Assembly (NCBI RefSeq): GCF_000763315.1
Contig: NZ_JPST01000014.1
Location: 178,525-242,524, forward strand
Source of the DNA: Thermoactinomyces daqus
GTDB lineage: Bacteria > Bacillota > Bacilli > Thermoactinomycetales > Thermoactinomycetaceae
Length of the DNA stretch: 64,000 nt
Direction: 5' to 3'
Shown here in pieces: positions 18,836 to 32,055 of the stretch (its first letter is position 1; every line of letters begins with the position of its first letter). The notes below the pieces were generated by a model, which made no database searches, was not told the origin of the DNA, and saw nothing but the letters and a program-made list of their open reading frames with translations. A program made the position numbers and the translations under genes.

Positions 18836-19087
18836 GTGTTTATTCACCTAGGGGGAAGCCGCACGCTCCGCATTCGCGAGGTGATCGCCATCCTGGATGC
18901 GGATGTGCTGGAAGAATCCGGAGACTGCACTTTCCTCGAAATGGCCAGACGAAAGGGGAAGGTGGAACGGATTTCGCCTGAAGCAGTAAAATCTTACGTG
19001 ATCACAAAGAATGGTGTGTTCGCTTCGCCGATCTCGTCAACCACATTAAAAAAAAGGGCGGATGACAGCCAGATTCCGGGGAAATAA
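18836..19087 (+). CDS. remB: Extracellular matrix regulator RemB (DUF370)
   Basis: An 83-residue protein of the DUF370/RemAB group (B. subtilis YaaB), with the opening FIHLGGSRTLRIREVIAILD. Relatives regulate matrix and osmoprotection genes; RemA binds DNA. It starts at GTG, four bases after the recF stop. Confidence 0.88.
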   Translation: MFIHLGGSRTLRIREVIAILDADVLEESGDCTFLEMARRKGKVERISPEAVKSYVITKNGVFASPISSTTLKKRADDSQIPGK

Positions 19088-19096
19088 GCGGTTGAC

Positions 19097-19138
19097 CAAC
19101 CCTGATTGGCCTTGAAGTCAATCGGTTGTTTTTGTTTT
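19097..19138 (+). terminator. Probable terminator remB-gyrB
   Basis: The arms 19098-19108 and 19119-19127 pair (AACC/GATTG with CAATC/GGTT), with one bulge. A T-rich tract follows. The hairpin is moderate, so partial read-through into gyrB is likely. Confidence 0.55.
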
Positions 19139-19145
19139 ACGTTAG

Positions 19146-21083
<1,938 letters not shown>

Positions 21084-21116
21084 CCGGCAGGCAGTAGGAA
21101 GCAGGGAGATGAAACG

Positions 21117-23564
21117 ATGCCAGATATGCAAAGAATTCAAGAAGTGAATATCAGTAAGGAAATGAAGTCTTCGTTTCTGGACTATGCGATGAGCGTAATT
21201 GTCAGCCGCGCCCTCCCGGACGTACGCGACGGCCTGAAACCCGTTCATCGCCGGATTTTGTACACTTTGTATGAACTGGGGATGACTCCGGACAAACCGT
21301 ACAAAAAATCGTCCCGCGTCGTCGGAAACGTTACGGCGAACTATCATCCGCACGGGGATGTGGCGGTATACGATGCGATGGTTCGGATGGCGCAGGATTT
21401 CTCTTATCGGTATCCGCTGGTGGACGGACACGGAAACTTCGGGTCAATCGACGGCGATTCGCCCGCGGCCATGCGGTATACCGAAGCGCGGATGGCTCCG
21501 ATCACGATGGAGTTGTTGCGCGATATCCAGAAGGATACGATCGACTTTGGCCCCAACTATGACGGACAGCAGGAAGAGCCGTTGGTGCTGCCTTCCCGCT
21601 TTCCCAATCTGATCGTTAACGGGGCATCCGGGATTGCCGTCGGCATGGCGACCAATATCCCGCCGCATAACCTGTCTGAAGTGATCGACGGAATCCTTCT
21701 CCTCCTGGATAATCCAGAGGCGACGATTGAAGATTTGATGCGGATCATCAAGGGTCCTGATTTTCCCACGGGGGGAATCATCCTCGGGCATGACGGGATT
21801 CGCAAATCGTACCGCACCGGGCGGGGCAGCATCCGGATCCGGGCGAAAACGCGGATCGAAGAAGCGGGCAGCGGAAAGATGCGCATCGTCGTGGAAGAAT
21901 TGCCGTACCAAGTGAACAAAGCCAAGCTGGTGGAAAAGATCGCCGAGCTCGTACGCGACAAAAAAATCGACGGAATCACCGACCTGCGCGACGAATCAGA
22001 CCGGAACGGAATGCGTGTGGTCATTGAACTGCGTCGGGATGTAAACCCAAGGGTCATCCTTAACAATTTGTACAAGCATACCAGCCTGCAATCGAGCTTT
22101 GGCGTTAACATGCTGGCGTTGGTTGACGGCCAGCCGCAGGTACTCAACATTAAATCCATTCTTTCCCACTATATCGACCACCAGGTGGAAGTGATCCGCC
22201 GGCGCACCCAGTATGATTTGAACAAAGCGGAAGAACGGGCTCACATCCTGGAAGGCTTGCGCATTGCCCTTGACCAGATCGACGAAGTGATCGCCCTCAT
22301 CCGCGCTTCCGCCACCACTGCCGAAGCTCGTACCGGTTTGATGGAAAAGTTCGGTCTCAGTGAAAAACAAGCCCAGGCGATTCTCGATATGCGTTTGCAT
22401 CGCCTGACCGGACTGGAACGCGAAAAAATCGAGGCGGAATACGGAGAACTTCAGAAATTGATCGCCAAATTGAAAGACATTCTCGCCGATGAGGCCAAAA
22501 TCCGCGGCGTCGTGCGGGATGAGCTGAAGGAGATCAAAGAACGGTATGGCGATGAACGCCGCACGATGATTAAAGCCGATGAGGACGAAATTGAGGACGA
22601 GGATTTGATCCCCGAAGATGAGGTCGCCATTTTGTTGACCCAGCGTGGATATATCAAGCGGATGCCTTTGTCCACCTACCGGGCGCAACGAAGAGGCGGC
22701 AAGGGAATCACGGGGATGGGAACCCGGGAAGACGACTTGGTGCAGCATATGTTTGTCACCCATTCCCATAATCATTTGCTCTTCTTCTCAAACAAGGGGA
22801 AAGTGTACCGCCTGAAGGCGTACGAAGTGCCGGAGCTCGGCAGAACCGCGCGCGGGACTCCCGTGATCAACCTGATTCAGATCGACCAGGGCGAGCGCAT
22901 CGAGGCGGTCATCCCGGTGAAAGAATTCCTGGATAATCAGTTCCTTTTCTTTGCCACGGCTGAAGGCATTGTGAAGAAGACCGCACTCAGCGAATTTGAA
23001 AACATTCGCCGCAACGGCCTGTTTGCCATCAATCTTCGTGACGGGGATGAACTGGTTGGCGTCCGCCTGACCGATGGAAATCAGGAAGTCCTGATGGGAA
23101 CGCGCCAGGGAATGTCGATTCGCTTCCACGAAATGGACGTCAGGGAAATGGGACGTTCGGCCACAGGCGTGAAAGGCATCACGTTAGGTGAAGATGACCG
23201 CGTAATCGATATGGATATCGTGATCCCGGACAAATATGTCCTGATCGTCACTCGCAACGGATATGGCAAACGGACGCCGATGGAGGAATACCGCATTCAA
23301 TCACGCGGCGGTAAAGGGATCAAGACCTTAAGCCTCACAGAGAAAAAAGGAGATGTGGTCGCCCACAAAGTGGTGTCCGAAGATGAAGATCTGATGATCG
23401 TGACTCAATCCGGCATTGTCATTCGTCTGAAGATCGCCGAGATTTCCGTGATGGGCCGGTATGCGCAAGGAGTGAAACTGATTTCGCTCGACGAGGACGA
23501 AGTATCGGCCGTCGCCCGCGTCCACCGCGAAGAGGAGGAAGACGGAGAAGACGGTAATCAATAA
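21117..23564 (+). CDS. gyrA: DNA gyrase subunit A
   Basis: An 815-residue breakage-reunion subunit. The catalytic tyrosine is Tyr121 in [10 protein letters not shown]. The GyrA-box QRRGGKG, the mark of gyrase over topoisomerase IV, is present in the C-terminal domain. The quinolone-determining segment reads [10 protein letters not shown]: the position of E. coli Ser83 is Val82 here, while the acidic residue (Asp86) is kept. It ends in an acidic tail. Its stop overlaps the end of the convergent yaaC by seven bases. Confidence 0.98.
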   Translation: MPDMQRIQEVNISKEMKSSFLDYAMSVIVSRALPDVRDGLKPVHRRILYTLYELGMTPDKPYKKSSRVVGNVTANYHPHGDVAVYDAMVRMAQDFSYRYPLVDGHGNFGSIDGDSPAAMRYTEARMAPITMELLRDIQKDTIDFGPNYDGQQEEPLVLPSRFPNLIVNGASGIAVGMATNIPPHNLSEVIDGILLLLDNPEATIEDLMRIIKGPDFPTGGIILGHDGIRKSYRTGRGSIRIRAKTRIEEAGSGKMRIVVEELPYQVNKAKLVEKIAELVRDKKIDGITDLRDESDRNGMRVVIELRRDVNPRVILNNLYKHTSLQSSFGVNMLALVDGQPQVLNIKSILSHYIDHQVEVIRRRTQYDLNKAEERAHILEGLRIALDQIDEVIALIRASATTAEARTGLMEKFGLSEKQAQAILDMRLHRLTGLEREKIEAEYGELQKLIAKLKDILADEAKIRGVVRDELKEIKERYGDERRTMIKADEDEIEDEDLIPEDEVAILLTQRGYIKRMPLSTYRAQRRGGKGITGMGTREDDLVQHMFVTHSHNHLLFFSNKGKVYRLKAYEVPELGRTARGTPVINLIQIDQGERIEAVIPVKEFLDNQFLFFATAEGIVKKTALSEFENIRRNGLFAINLRDGDELVGVRLTDGNQEVLMGTRQGMSIRFHEMDVREMGRSATGVKGITLGEDDRVIDMDIVIPDKYVLIVTRNGYGKRTPMEEYRIQSRGGKGIKTLSLTEKKGDVVAHKVVSEDEDLMIVTQSGIVIRLKIAEISVMGRYAQGVKLISLDEDEVSAVARVHREEEEDGEDGNQ

Positions 23565-24625
23565 AGGCGAATGATCGATTTTTGACCGTGGAGAAGGTTT
23601 AAGACCAGATGGGGGACCTTTCGCGGGATGAGACGGAGCAGTCCGCATACCAGGATTTGCTCTTCTCCGGTGTGATCCAGCATTATCTCCCCCCATAGCG
23701 GTGGTTCATAGCGACACAGCATACTCAGCGCAAACAGCAACATGAAATGAACCAGCAATTCATCAACAGGGGTTCCAAGGCAATCATTACCGAACCACAG
23801 GTAATGGTTTCCTTTTTTATCTTCATAAAACCAAGGATGGTGAAATCCTTTCTCCCAGTCATTCACATGCCGGACATCGGGATGGCTCCAACGAAGTTGC
23901 AGGAGACCGGACCGGATCACCGGAGTGCCAAGGGAGAAGAGTGCCCCTTTGCTGTAATGATTCAGACGGGAAACAAAAGCTTCGGGGGTGAGATGGATCC
24001 GGTCGAGAACGGTTTCGGCGATTTCCAGCGGCATCGCCTCGTCTGCATAAAGCGAGGTCTGCCGGCCAACCGTAACCGGAATCAGCGGCGTTTCACCCAT
24101 AATGCGCTCATAACTGGCGGACAAGTCAGATAGGAAGGAAAACAATGTCTTGAGCCGATATGAGTCTCCCGCATCGGGAGGATTCCCCAATAACCCGGCG
24201 ACCAGTGGATAAAGCCCTTCTTTTTGTATCCGGACTTCATCCTCGAGCAAACGATAAGATTCACGCTTTCGTTTTCGGGTGGATAACCCATGGCGCAAGA
24301 CTGAAGTATTTTGCGGATAGTCCGGCACCCGGGTCAGAATCCATGCTTTAATCAAGCTCATCATTCCATAGTAGTCGAGGACAGGCTGCATCCAGATATT
24401 TTCTTCCCGTCCCGGCCGGAAAATGGAAAGAGCCTGCCGGATGTAGGCGGAAAACGCTGCCGCATTACGAAAGGCCATCTTTTCCGGTTGCGGGGTTCCG
24501 CTTTTTTGGTAAGCGTTCAACAGAAATCTTTGTGCCGACTTTTCGTTGGCAAGCAGGAAATATTGGTCACGGATCCATTCCTCCGGCGATTCGCAATAGA
24601 TGATGTTTACCGGTTTTGCTTCCAA
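23558..24625 (-). CDS. yaaC: YaaC-like protein of unknown function
   Basis: A 355-residue protein that resembles B. subtilis YaaC in length, in position and in orientation (reverse, between gyrA and guaB). No catalytic motif, signal peptide or membrane span is evident. It is rich in Leu, Arg and aromatic residues and probably helical and cytosolic. It converges on gyrA with overlapping ends. Function is unknown. Confidence 0.8.
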   Translation of the reverse strand: MEAKPVNIIYCESPEEWIRDQYFLLANEKSAQRFLLNAYQKSGTPQPEKMAFRNAAAFSAYIRQALSIFRPGREENIWMQPVLDYYGMMSLIKAWILTRVPDYPQNTSVLRHGLSTRKRKRESYRLLEDEVRIQKEGLYPLVAGLLGNPPDAGDSYRLKTLFSFLSDLSASYERIMGETPLIPVTVGRQTSLYADEAMPLEIAETVLDRIHLTPEAFVSRLNHYSKGALFSLGTPVIRSGLLQLRWSHPDVRHVNDWEKGFHHPWFYEDKKGNHYLWFGNDCLGTPVDELLVHFMLLFALSMLCRYEPPLWGEIMLDHTGEEQILVCGLLRLIPRKVPHLVLNLLHGQKSIIRLY

Positions 24626-24722
24626 CCCGTTCCCTCCCGTTTTAATCTTCTGCCCTTTATTGTGCTGAAAAGGCGGGAATGATATAACAGAGGTGATTTT
24701 TCAGGAGGATCGTAAGGCAGAT

Positions 24723-25574
24723 ATGAAAAAGAGATGGATTTGGTGTTTATGCATTCTCCTGTTGTTCGTCTGGGGGACGATTCCTCCGAAGAAGCAAGCA
24801 CTTCCCGAGAAAAACTCGGATTTGGTTCTTATCCATGGTTTTAACAACCGCCATCAGTGGGGAGAAGCATTTTTAAACACATTGGTCGCTCATTGGAAGT
24901 CCGGGCATATTTATGTCCTGTATACCAATCGGTCAGACCGGGTCTGGACGATGCGGATCAATGGAAAGATCGTGACGTTTGCGGGAGAAAATGATCATCA
25001 AGCCGGAAACGGCTCAATCGACGCCCAGGCGAAAATTGCCGCGCATAAAATTGATCTCCTGCAAGCAAAATATGGACTTGATCCCCGTTTTGCGGTGATC
25101 GCTCACAGCATGGGCGGTCTGGTTGCCCGGGAATTGGTCTACTTGCGGCCGGGCCGGGTGGCGGACCTGGTGACGATTGCCTCACCGCACCATGGAACCC
25201 CGCTTGCCAGGGAATACAGTTGGCTGGGGATGTTTGTGCATGGACAAGCGGCTATGGCAGATCTTACTCCTGAGGCGGTGGCGCGGTTTAACCAAAAATA
25301 TCCCGTACAGGGAAGTTCGTTTGCAAAAGGCGGACACCTTTTTACCATAGCCGGGGATGCGGATGGATGGGGAAACCGCGGATGGCATGGGGAATTGGCG
25401 GTCGGATGGACGCTTCTAGCCCTGAAGTACGGTTCGGACAGCGATGGTGTTGTACGTGACGGAGAAGCGACGATCAAAGGGGCCATTCATGTTAAAACGT
25501 TCCCGGATGATGACCATCTGCAGCTGATTCAGAAACCAGAGGTAGCGGAAACCATTAGCAGCATCCTTCCCTGA
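24723..25574 (+). CDS. Secreted or membrane-anchored alpha/beta hydrolase (lipase-like)
   Basis: A 283-residue alpha/beta hydrolase. Residues 3-20 form a hydrophobic signal or anchor. The oxyanion-loop HG is at 38-39, the nucleophile Ser129 is in AHSMGG, and a candidate catalytic His265 is in DDHLQ near the C terminus. The DxDG-type turn before it may supply the acid. The pattern fits triacylglycerol lipase/PGAP1-like esterases acting outside the cell. The ATG at 24723 follows TAAGG; a GTG at 24693 is in frame but would put charged residues before the signal. Confidence 0.75.
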   Translation: MKKRWIWCLCILLLFVWGTIPPKKQALPEKNSDLVLIHGFNNRHQWGEAFLNTLVAHWKSGHIYVLYTNRSDRVWTMRINGKIVTFAGENDHQAGNGSIDAQAKIAAHKIDLLQAKYGLDPRFAVIAHSMGGLVARELVYLRPGRVADLVTIASPHHGTPLAREYSWLGMFVHGQAAMADLTPEAVARFNQKYPVQGSSFAKGGHLFTIAGDADGWGNRGWHGELAVGWTLLALKYGSDSDGVVRDGEATIKGAIHVKTFPDDDHLQLIQKPEVAETISSILP

Positions 25575-25582
25575 ACCGTTGG

Positions 25583-25626
25583 TTATCCACAGAAAAGTTT
25601 AGTTATGCACAAGATCCTGTGGATAA
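25583..25626. promoter_or_regulatory. DnaA-box cluster upstream of guaB
   Basis: Three exact boxes in 44 bases: TTATCCACA (25583-25591, +), TTATGCACA (25603-25611, +) and TGTGGATAA (25618-25626, -). Two one-mismatch boxes follow by about 25655. They end just before the guaB promoter. Confidence 0.8.
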
Positions 25627-25637
25627 CTTGTGAATGA

Positions 25638-27194
<1,557 letters not shown>

Positions 27195-27209
27195 CCAATT
27201 TCTTTCACC

Positions 27210-27253
27210 GAACAAGCAGAAAAACGCTTCTGCTTGTTCATTTCTTTTTTCCC
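27210..27253 (+). terminator. guaB terminator
   Basis: GAACAAGCAGAA and TTCTGCTTGTTC pair perfectly (27210-27221 and 27228-27239), followed by ATTTCTTTTTTC. Confidence 0.9.
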
Positions 27254-27388
27254 GTTCCTCTTCTATACTGGATTAAGGGGTCGGGAAATTTCCGACATTT
27301 GGCCGGCCGTGGCCCGAACCGGATTTACATAAATATGTCAGTCTTGTCAATGTTTTGCAGCAAATGAGGGAGAATGGAGAATGACCTG

Positions 27389-28624
27389 ATGAAAAACAAA
27401 ATAAACATCTGCTGTTGTCTTTGTTTGCTTGTCTTCATGAGTTGGATTACGAATCCGGCAATGGCAGCTGCCGCGGGGATGAAACCGGATGTTCAGGCAA
27501 AGTCCTATATCCTGATCGATTTTCAGTCCGGGGAGATTCTTGATGAGAAAAATGCCGAAGTGCCGTACCCGCCTGCCAGCATGACCAAAATGATGACCGT
27601 GTTCGTTGTACTGGACCAGATTAAAAGCGGGAAGATTCACTGGGATGATCTCGTCACCATAAGCCCGCGGGTGGCTGCGATCAATGAAGCGCAGATCAAC
27701 CTTACACCCGGAGAAAAAATCACTGTGCGTGAGCTGTTTATCGCCGCTCTGGTCGAATCGGCCAATGATGCGGCTGTGGCCTTGGCAGAATATGTGGGGG
27801 GGACGGAAGAAAACTTTGTCGCCATGATGAATCAAAAGGCGAAGGAACTGGGAATGAACCATACACATTTCAATTGCGCGTCCGGCCTTGATTTCCGCCT
27901 TTATCCCGACCCGCCGAAAGTTTCCGGGCCAAACGTGATGTCCGCTCATGATACGGCCATCCTGGCGACCAAGCTGATTCAAACGTATCCCGAAATCCTG
28001 AAAACGACGTCCATCCCTTACTATACATTTTTTATAGGAACGAAGAAGCAACTGAAGGTGACCAACTGGGATTTGATGCTGCCCGGGCTCAAGTATTCCT
28101 ACCCGGGAGTGGATGGACTGAAAACGGGGCATACCAACACGGCGGGTTATTGTTTTACGGGGACCGCCCAGCGTGGTGATCTTCGTCTGATTTCCGTTGT
28201 CATGGGAACCCGTTCCGACGATCACCGGTTTTTGGAGACGAAAAAGTTGTTTGACTACGGTTTTCAGGAATTCGTCCCGCAAGTGCTGGTGAAAAAGGGA
28301 GGTCAGATCCCGGGAACAAAAGAGCTGGCCTTGCCTGACGGAGTGGAACGCACCGTTCCGGTAACCGTGGACAAGGCGGTTAAACTTCCCGTGCATAAAG
28401 GGGAGAGTGCCCGTTACCAGGTGAAGGTAACGTTCAAGCCCCGATTGAATGCTCCGCTCAAGCAAGGGGAAGTGGTCGGCACAGCTCAAGTGCTCTATAA
28501 CGGAAAACCGGTCCAAGGGGTGGAACCGACTCCGGTCGTGACGGCCAAAGCGGTGGAAAAAGCGAGCTGGATTCGCCTGTTTTTCCGGGAAATAGGGGAT
28601 ACCGTAAAGAATTGGTTTAATTAA
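27389..28624 (+). CDS. dacA: D-alanyl-D-alanine carboxypeptidase DacA (PBP5)
   Basis: A 411-residue low-molecular-weight PBP. The signal peptide ends about residue 26 (AMA). Active-site motifs: Ser64-x-x-Lys67 (SMTK), Ser124-x-Asn126 (SAN) and Lys245-Thr-Gly (KTG). A C-terminal beta domain and an amphipathic anchor (WIRLFFREIGDTVKNWF) tie it to the membrane. It trims the terminal D-Ala of the pentapeptide. The ATG at 27389 is preferred to 27374 for ribosome-binding-site spacing and signal-peptide start. Confidence 0.96.
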   Translation: MKNKINICCCLCLLVFMSWITNPAMAAAAGMKPDVQAKSYILIDFQSGEILDEKNAEVPYPPASMTKMMTVFVVLDQIKSGKIHWDDLVTISPRVAAINEAQINLTPGEKITVRELFIAALVESANDAAVALAEYVGGTEENFVAMMNQKAKELGMNHTHFNCASGLDFRLYPDPPKVSGPNVMSAHDTAILATKLIQTYPEILKTTSIPYYTFFIGTKKQLKVTNWDLMLPGLKYSYPGVDGLKTGHTNTAGYCFTGTAQRGDLRLISVVMGTRSDDHRFLETKKLFDYGFQEFVPQVLVKKGGQIPGTKELALPDGVERTVPVTVDKAVKLPVHKGESARYQVKVTFKPRLNAPLKQGEVVGTAQVLYNGKPVQGVEPTPVVTAKAVEKASWIRLFFREIGDTVKNWFN

Positions 28625-28630
28625 ATTTAT

Positions 28631-28705
28631 TTTTCAAATGGATTTTTTCAACTATAATAAAATGGGGAGGAGAGCAAGGAATTCCGATTGCTCTCCCGGT
28701 TTTTA
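28631..28705 (+). promoter_or_regulatory. pdxS promoter followed by an intrinsic hairpin
   Basis: TTTTCA (28631-28636) and TATAAT (28653-28658) have a 16-base spacer. They are followed by GGAGAGCAA/TTGCTCTCC (28669-28677 and 28688-28696) and a T-tract. The hairpin may be the dacA terminator, but it lies downstream of the -10, so it would also be the 5' end of any pdxS mRNA starting here. Confidence 0.55.
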
Positions 28706-28732
28706 GCTGGTACATCAAGGGGGTTATCCGAA

Positions 28733-29626
28733 ATGAGTGAAGTGCGTAAAGTCGGAACAGATCGCGTCAAACGCGGGATGGCCGAAATGCAAAAAGGCGG
28801 CGTCATCATGGACGTTGTCAATGCTGAACAAGCGAAAATTGCGGAACAAGCCGGAGCAGTGGCCGTTATGGCACTGGAACGCGTTCCGTCCGATATTCGT
28901 GCAGCCGGCGGTGTCGCCCGCATGGCAGACCCGCGTGTGATCGAGGAAGTGATGGGAGCCGTATCGATTCCGGTTATGGCCAAAGCACGGATCGGTCATT
29001 TTGTGGAAGCGCGCCTGCTTGAAGCGATGGGCGTCGATTACATCGATGAAAGTGAAGTTTTGACACCGGCAGATGATCTGTACCATATCGATAAATCGCA
29101 ATTTACCGTTCCGTTTGTTTGCGGTGCGCGTGACCTCGGGGAAGCATTGCGCCGGATCGGGGAAGGGGCGTCCATGATCCGCACCAAAGGGGAACCGGGC
29201 ACCGGAAACATCGTTGAAGCGGTTCGCCATATGCGCATGATGCAAAGCCAGATTCGCAAGGTGCAAAGCATGTCCCGCGATGAGCTGATGGCTGAGGCGA
29301 AAAAACTGGGGGCTCCGTACGACTTGCTCTTGCAAGTGCATGAAACGGGCAAACTGCCTGTGGTCAACTTTGCCGCCGGCGGTGTGGCAACGCCTGCCGA
29401 CGCTGCTCTGATGATGCATCTTGGTGCAGACGGTGTCTTTGTCGGCTCCGGGATCTTCAAATCGGAAAATCCGGAGAAATATGCACGCGCCATCGTTCAG
29501 GCCACCACGCACTATGAAGATTTCGGCCTGATTGCCGAAGTGTCCAAAGATCTTGGCACACCGATGACCGGAATTGAAATTTCCAAACTGCGTGCGGAAG
29601 AACGGATGCAGGAGCGCGGCTGGTAG
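28733..29626 (+). CDS. pdxS: Pyridoxal 5'-phosphate synthase lyase subunit
   Basis: A 297-residue PdxS. It is a TIM barrel that condenses ribose 5-phosphate, glyceraldehyde 3-phosphate and ammonia into PLP. Lys84 in MAKARIGH matches the Schiff-base lysine, and Asp27 in MDVV is conserved. The phosphate loop TKGEPGTGN is present. The ATG follows AAGGGGG. It forms a two-gene operon with pdxT and would assemble as a 12+12 complex. Confidence 0.98.
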   Translation: MSEVRKVGTDRVKRGMAEMQKGGVIMDVVNAEQAKIAEQAGAVAVMALERVPSDIRAAGGVARMADPRVIEEVMGAVSIPVMAKARIGHFVEARLLEAMGVDYIDESEVLTPADDLYHIDKSQFTVPFVCGARDLGEALRRIGEGASMIRTKGEPGTGNIVEAVRHMRMMQSQIRKVQSMSRDELMAEAKKLGAPYDLLLQVHETGKLPVVNFAAGGVATPADAALMMHLGADGVFVGSGIFKSENPEKYARAIVQATTHYEDFGLIAEVSKDLGTPMTGIEISKLRAEERMQERGW

Positions 29627-29638
29627 GAGGTTGGAGCG

Positions 29639-30229
29639 ATGAAAATTGGCGTACTGGCTTTACAAGGAGCGGTGCGCGAACATGTGCGCTTGCTGGAACA
29701 GGCTGGAGCCGAGGCAGTAGCGGTGAAACGGGTCGAGCAGCTGAGCGATTTGGATGGCCTGGTGATTCCGGGCGGCGAGTCGACCACCATCAGCAAATTG
29801 ATGAATGAGTATCAGATGACTGAGCCGATCCGCCAGATGTACCAGAGCGGCAAACCGATCTTTGGCACTTGCGCCGGAATGATCCTGATTGCCAGCCGCA
29901 TAGAAGGCCGGGACGAGCCACATCTCGGCCTGATGGATATCACGGTGAAGCGAAACGCCTTTGGCCGGCAACGGGAGAGCTTTGAGGCGAGCCTTGATGT
30001 CAAAGGGATCGGCGATCAGTTTCAAGCGGTTTTTATCCGTGCACCATACATTGAAGAAGTGGGGCCGGGTGTGGAAATCCTGGCCGAAGTGGATGGGAAA
30101 ATTGTCGCTGCCCGGCAAGGTCATCTTCTGGCGGCCGCTTTCCATCCTGAACTGACAGATGATGTGCGTTTCCATGCCTATTTTATCGAAATGGTTCGCG
30201 AATCGATGGTTACAAATGCAGAAGTTTAG
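29639..30229 (+). CDS. pdxT: Pyridoxal 5'-phosphate synthase glutaminase subunit
   Basis: A 196-residue class I glutaminase. The triad is Cys78 (GTCAGM) with His169 and Glu171 (FHPEL). The GGEST motif is at 45-49. It feeds ammonia through a tunnel to PdxS. It begins 12 bases after pdxS. Confidence 0.98.
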   Translation: MKIGVLALQGAVREHVRLLEQAGAEAVAVKRVEQLSDLDGLVIPGGESTTISKLMNEYQMTEPIRQMYQSGKPIFGTCAGMILIASRIEGRDEPHLGLMDITVKRNAFGRQRESFEASLDVKGIGDQFQAVFIRAPYIEEVGPGVEILAEVDGKIVAARQGHLLAAAFHPELTDDVRFHAYFIEMVRESMVTNAEV

Positions 30230-30237
30230 GATATAAT
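30210..30237 (+). promoter_or_regulatory. serS promoter
   Basis: TTACAA (30210-30215) and TATAAT (30232-30237) have a 16-base spacer. The promoter overlaps the end of pdxT and precedes the T-box leader. Confidence 0.6.
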
Positions 30238-30249
30238 ATGTAGTAAACT

Positions 30250-30496
30250 TTTGATATCGACGCGAAGAAGAGGCTAGTAGCTGCCGGCAGTTCGGTTCAG
30301 AGAGGCGATGGCTGGTGCGAATCGCTCCGGACGGGCGGCGAATCCACCTCGGAGCGAGGCGTGAAGGGAACAAACCCGAAGCGCATTCGGTTACGAGCCG
30401 TTATTTCGGAAGAGCGGGTTTATCCTGTCACAGCGACAGGCAGACCAATAAGGGTGGCAACGCGGAACCTTCCGTCCCTTTGGGGAGTGGGAGGTT
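30250..30496 (+). promoter_or_regulatory. T-box riboswitch leader of serS
   Basis: This is the leader of seryl-tRNA synthetase. The T-box sequence AGGGTGGCAACGCGG is at 30451-30465. The specifier context GAA-TCC-ACCTCGGAG places the codon UCC (Ser) at 30343-30345. A terminator hairpin with AACCTTCC/GGGAGGTT and a T-tract lies at about 30465-30496. Uncharged tRNA-Ser should bind and favour the antiterminator, switching serS on. Confidence 0.92.
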
Positions 30497-30523
30497 TTTA
30501 TTATGGTTAGGAGGTGCAGACCC

Positions 30524-31810
30524 GTGTTGGACAACAAGTTGTTGCGCAGCAATATGGATGAGGTGAAACAACGGCTTTCCACCAGACAGGGAGAATGGCC
30601 GGGGCTCGATACCTTCCTGCAGCTGGATGAGCGCCGCCGCGAAGGGATCAGGAGGGCGGAACAGCTCAAGAATAAGCGCAATGTCGTTTCCAAAGAAATT
30701 GCCCAAAAGAAAAAGAACAAAGAAGATGCCGAAGCGGATATACTGGAAATGCGCCGGGTCGGGGATGAGATCAAGCAATTGGATGAGGAATTGAGACAAT
30801 TGGATGCACAGTTGGAAGAAATATTGCTCAGCCTTCCCAATTTGCCGCATGAGAGCGTGCCCGTCGGGGCTTCCGAAGAGGAAAATGTCCCTGTGCGCAA
30901 ATGGGGCGAGCCGCCGCAACCCGATTTTGTCATCAAACCGCACTGGGAGATTGCCGAAGAACTCGACATCCTCGATTTTGAACGGGCGGCGAAAGTGACC
31001 GGCTCCCGTTTCGTCTTTTACAAAGGTTTGGGAGCGCGTCTCGAACGGGCCTTGATCAACTTCATGCTCGACCTGCATATCCAGGAACACGGCTATACGG
31101 AAATGATGCCCCCTTACATCGTCAACCGGCAGGCCATGACCGGAACCGGACAACTGCCCAAGTTTGAAGAAGACGCTTTCAAGCTGGCGGATAATGAGGA
31201 TTACTTCCTCATCCCGACCGCGGAAGTGCCTGTAACCAATTATCATGCGGGTGAGATTCTGGCAGCTGAGGAACTCCCCAAATATTACACCGCCTTCAGC
31301 AGTTGTTTCCGTTCCGAAGCCGGTTCGGCCGGACGGGATACACGCGGACTGATTCGTGTGCATCAATTTAACAAAGTCGAAATGATCAAATTGGTGAGAC
31401 CGGAAGATTCTTATGACGAGCTCGAACTGATGGTGCAAAATGCCGAAGAAGTGTTGAAGCGCCTTGAACTTCCCTATCGCGTCGTCGCTCTCTGTACAGG
31501 AGACCTCGGTTTCAGTGCGGCCAAAACATACGATCTTGAGGTTTGGATGCCGAGCTACAATACTTACCGGGAAATCTCGTCCTGCAGCAACTGCGAGGAT
31601 TTCCAAGCCCGCCGCGCCAACATCCGCTTTCGCCGCGATGCCAAGGCAAAACCGGAGTTTGTGCACACGCTCAACGGGTCCGGTCTTGCCGTCGGCCGCA
31701 CCGTCGCCGCCATCCTGGAAAACGGCCAGGAAGCCAACGGGAGCGTCCGCATTCCCAAAGCTCTGCAACCTTACATGGGCGGACTTGAACGGATCAGCAA
31801 AAAGGGATGA
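30524..31810 (+). CDS. serS: Seryl-tRNA synthetase
   Basis: A 428-residue class II synthetase. It has the N-terminal coiled-coil arm (about 30-105), motif 2 with [21 protein letters not shown], and motif 3 with GSGLAVGRT. It charges tRNA-Ser, and also tRNA-Sec where that exists. The GTG at 30524 starts MLDNKLLR, as in other SerS proteins, with AGGAGGTG upstream. Confidence 0.98.
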   Translation: MLDNKLLRSNMDEVKQRLSTRQGEWPGLDTFLQLDERRREGIRRAEQLKNKRNVVSKEIAQKKKNKEDAEADILEMRRVGDEIKQLDEELRQLDAQLEEILLSLPNLPHESVPVGASEEENVPVRKWGEPPQPDFVIKPHWEIAEELDILDFERAAKVTGSRFVFYKGLGARLERALINFMLDLHIQEHGYTEMMPPYIVNRQAMTGTGQLPKFEEDAFKLADNEDYFLIPTAEVPVTNYHAGEILAAEELPKYYTAFSSCFRSEAGSAGRDTRGLIRVHQFNKVEMIKLVRPEDSYDELELMVQNAEEVLKRLELPYRVVALCTGDLGFSAAKTYDLEVWMPSYNTYREISSCSNCEDFQARRANIRFRRDAKAKPEFVHTLNGSGLAVGRTVAAILENGQEANGSVRIPKALQPYMGGLERISKKG

Positions 31811-31819
31811 GAAGCAGTT

Positions 31820-31854
31820 GCGGGTTCCGGGTAATTGCCGGACCCGCTCTCTCC
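31820..31854 (+). terminator. serS terminator
   Basis: GCGGGTTCCGG and CCGGACCCGC pair around a six-base loop, followed by TCTCTCCTC, a pyrimidine tract short in T. Confidence 0.6.
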
Positions 31855-31857
31855 TCG

Positions 31858-31885
31858 TTGACAAAAGGAAAAAAATCAGTATAAT
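31858..31885 (+). promoter_or_regulatory. tRNA-Ser promoter
   Basis: Exact TTGACA (31858-31863) and TATAAT (31880-31885) with a 16-base spacer, 25 bases upstream of the tRNA. Confidence 0.85.
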
Positions 31886-31910
31886 TAGATTCTGTAACGA
31901 AATAGATCGT

Positions 31911-32000
31911 GGAGAGGTGGTCGAGTGGTTTAAGGCAGCGGTCTTGAAAACCGCCGAGGGTTCACGCCCTCCGTGGGTTCGAATCCCACCCTCTCCGCCA
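31911..32000 (+). tRNA. tRNA-Ser (UGA)
   Basis: A 90-base tRNA with an encoded CCA. The acceptor stem is GGAGAGG/CCTCTCC. The anticodon loop CTTGAAA gives the anticodon TGA. It has a long variable arm (CGAGGGTTCACGCCCTCCG) and the T loop GGTTCGAATCC. It follows serS as in B. subtilis. The integrase 55 bases downstream points its end at it, so the 3' half of this gene is the probable prophage attachment site. Confidence 0.97.
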
Positions 32001-32021
32001 CTTTTGAGGATCGCGAGTACA

Positions 32022-32055
32022 TAAAAAAGAAAGGTTTGCAAACAGATTGCAAACC
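32022..32055 (-). terminator. Integrase terminator
   Basis: On the minus strand GGTTTGCAA-TCTGT-TTGCAAACC is followed by TTTCTTTTTTA, directly after the integrase stop codon. Confidence 0.9.
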
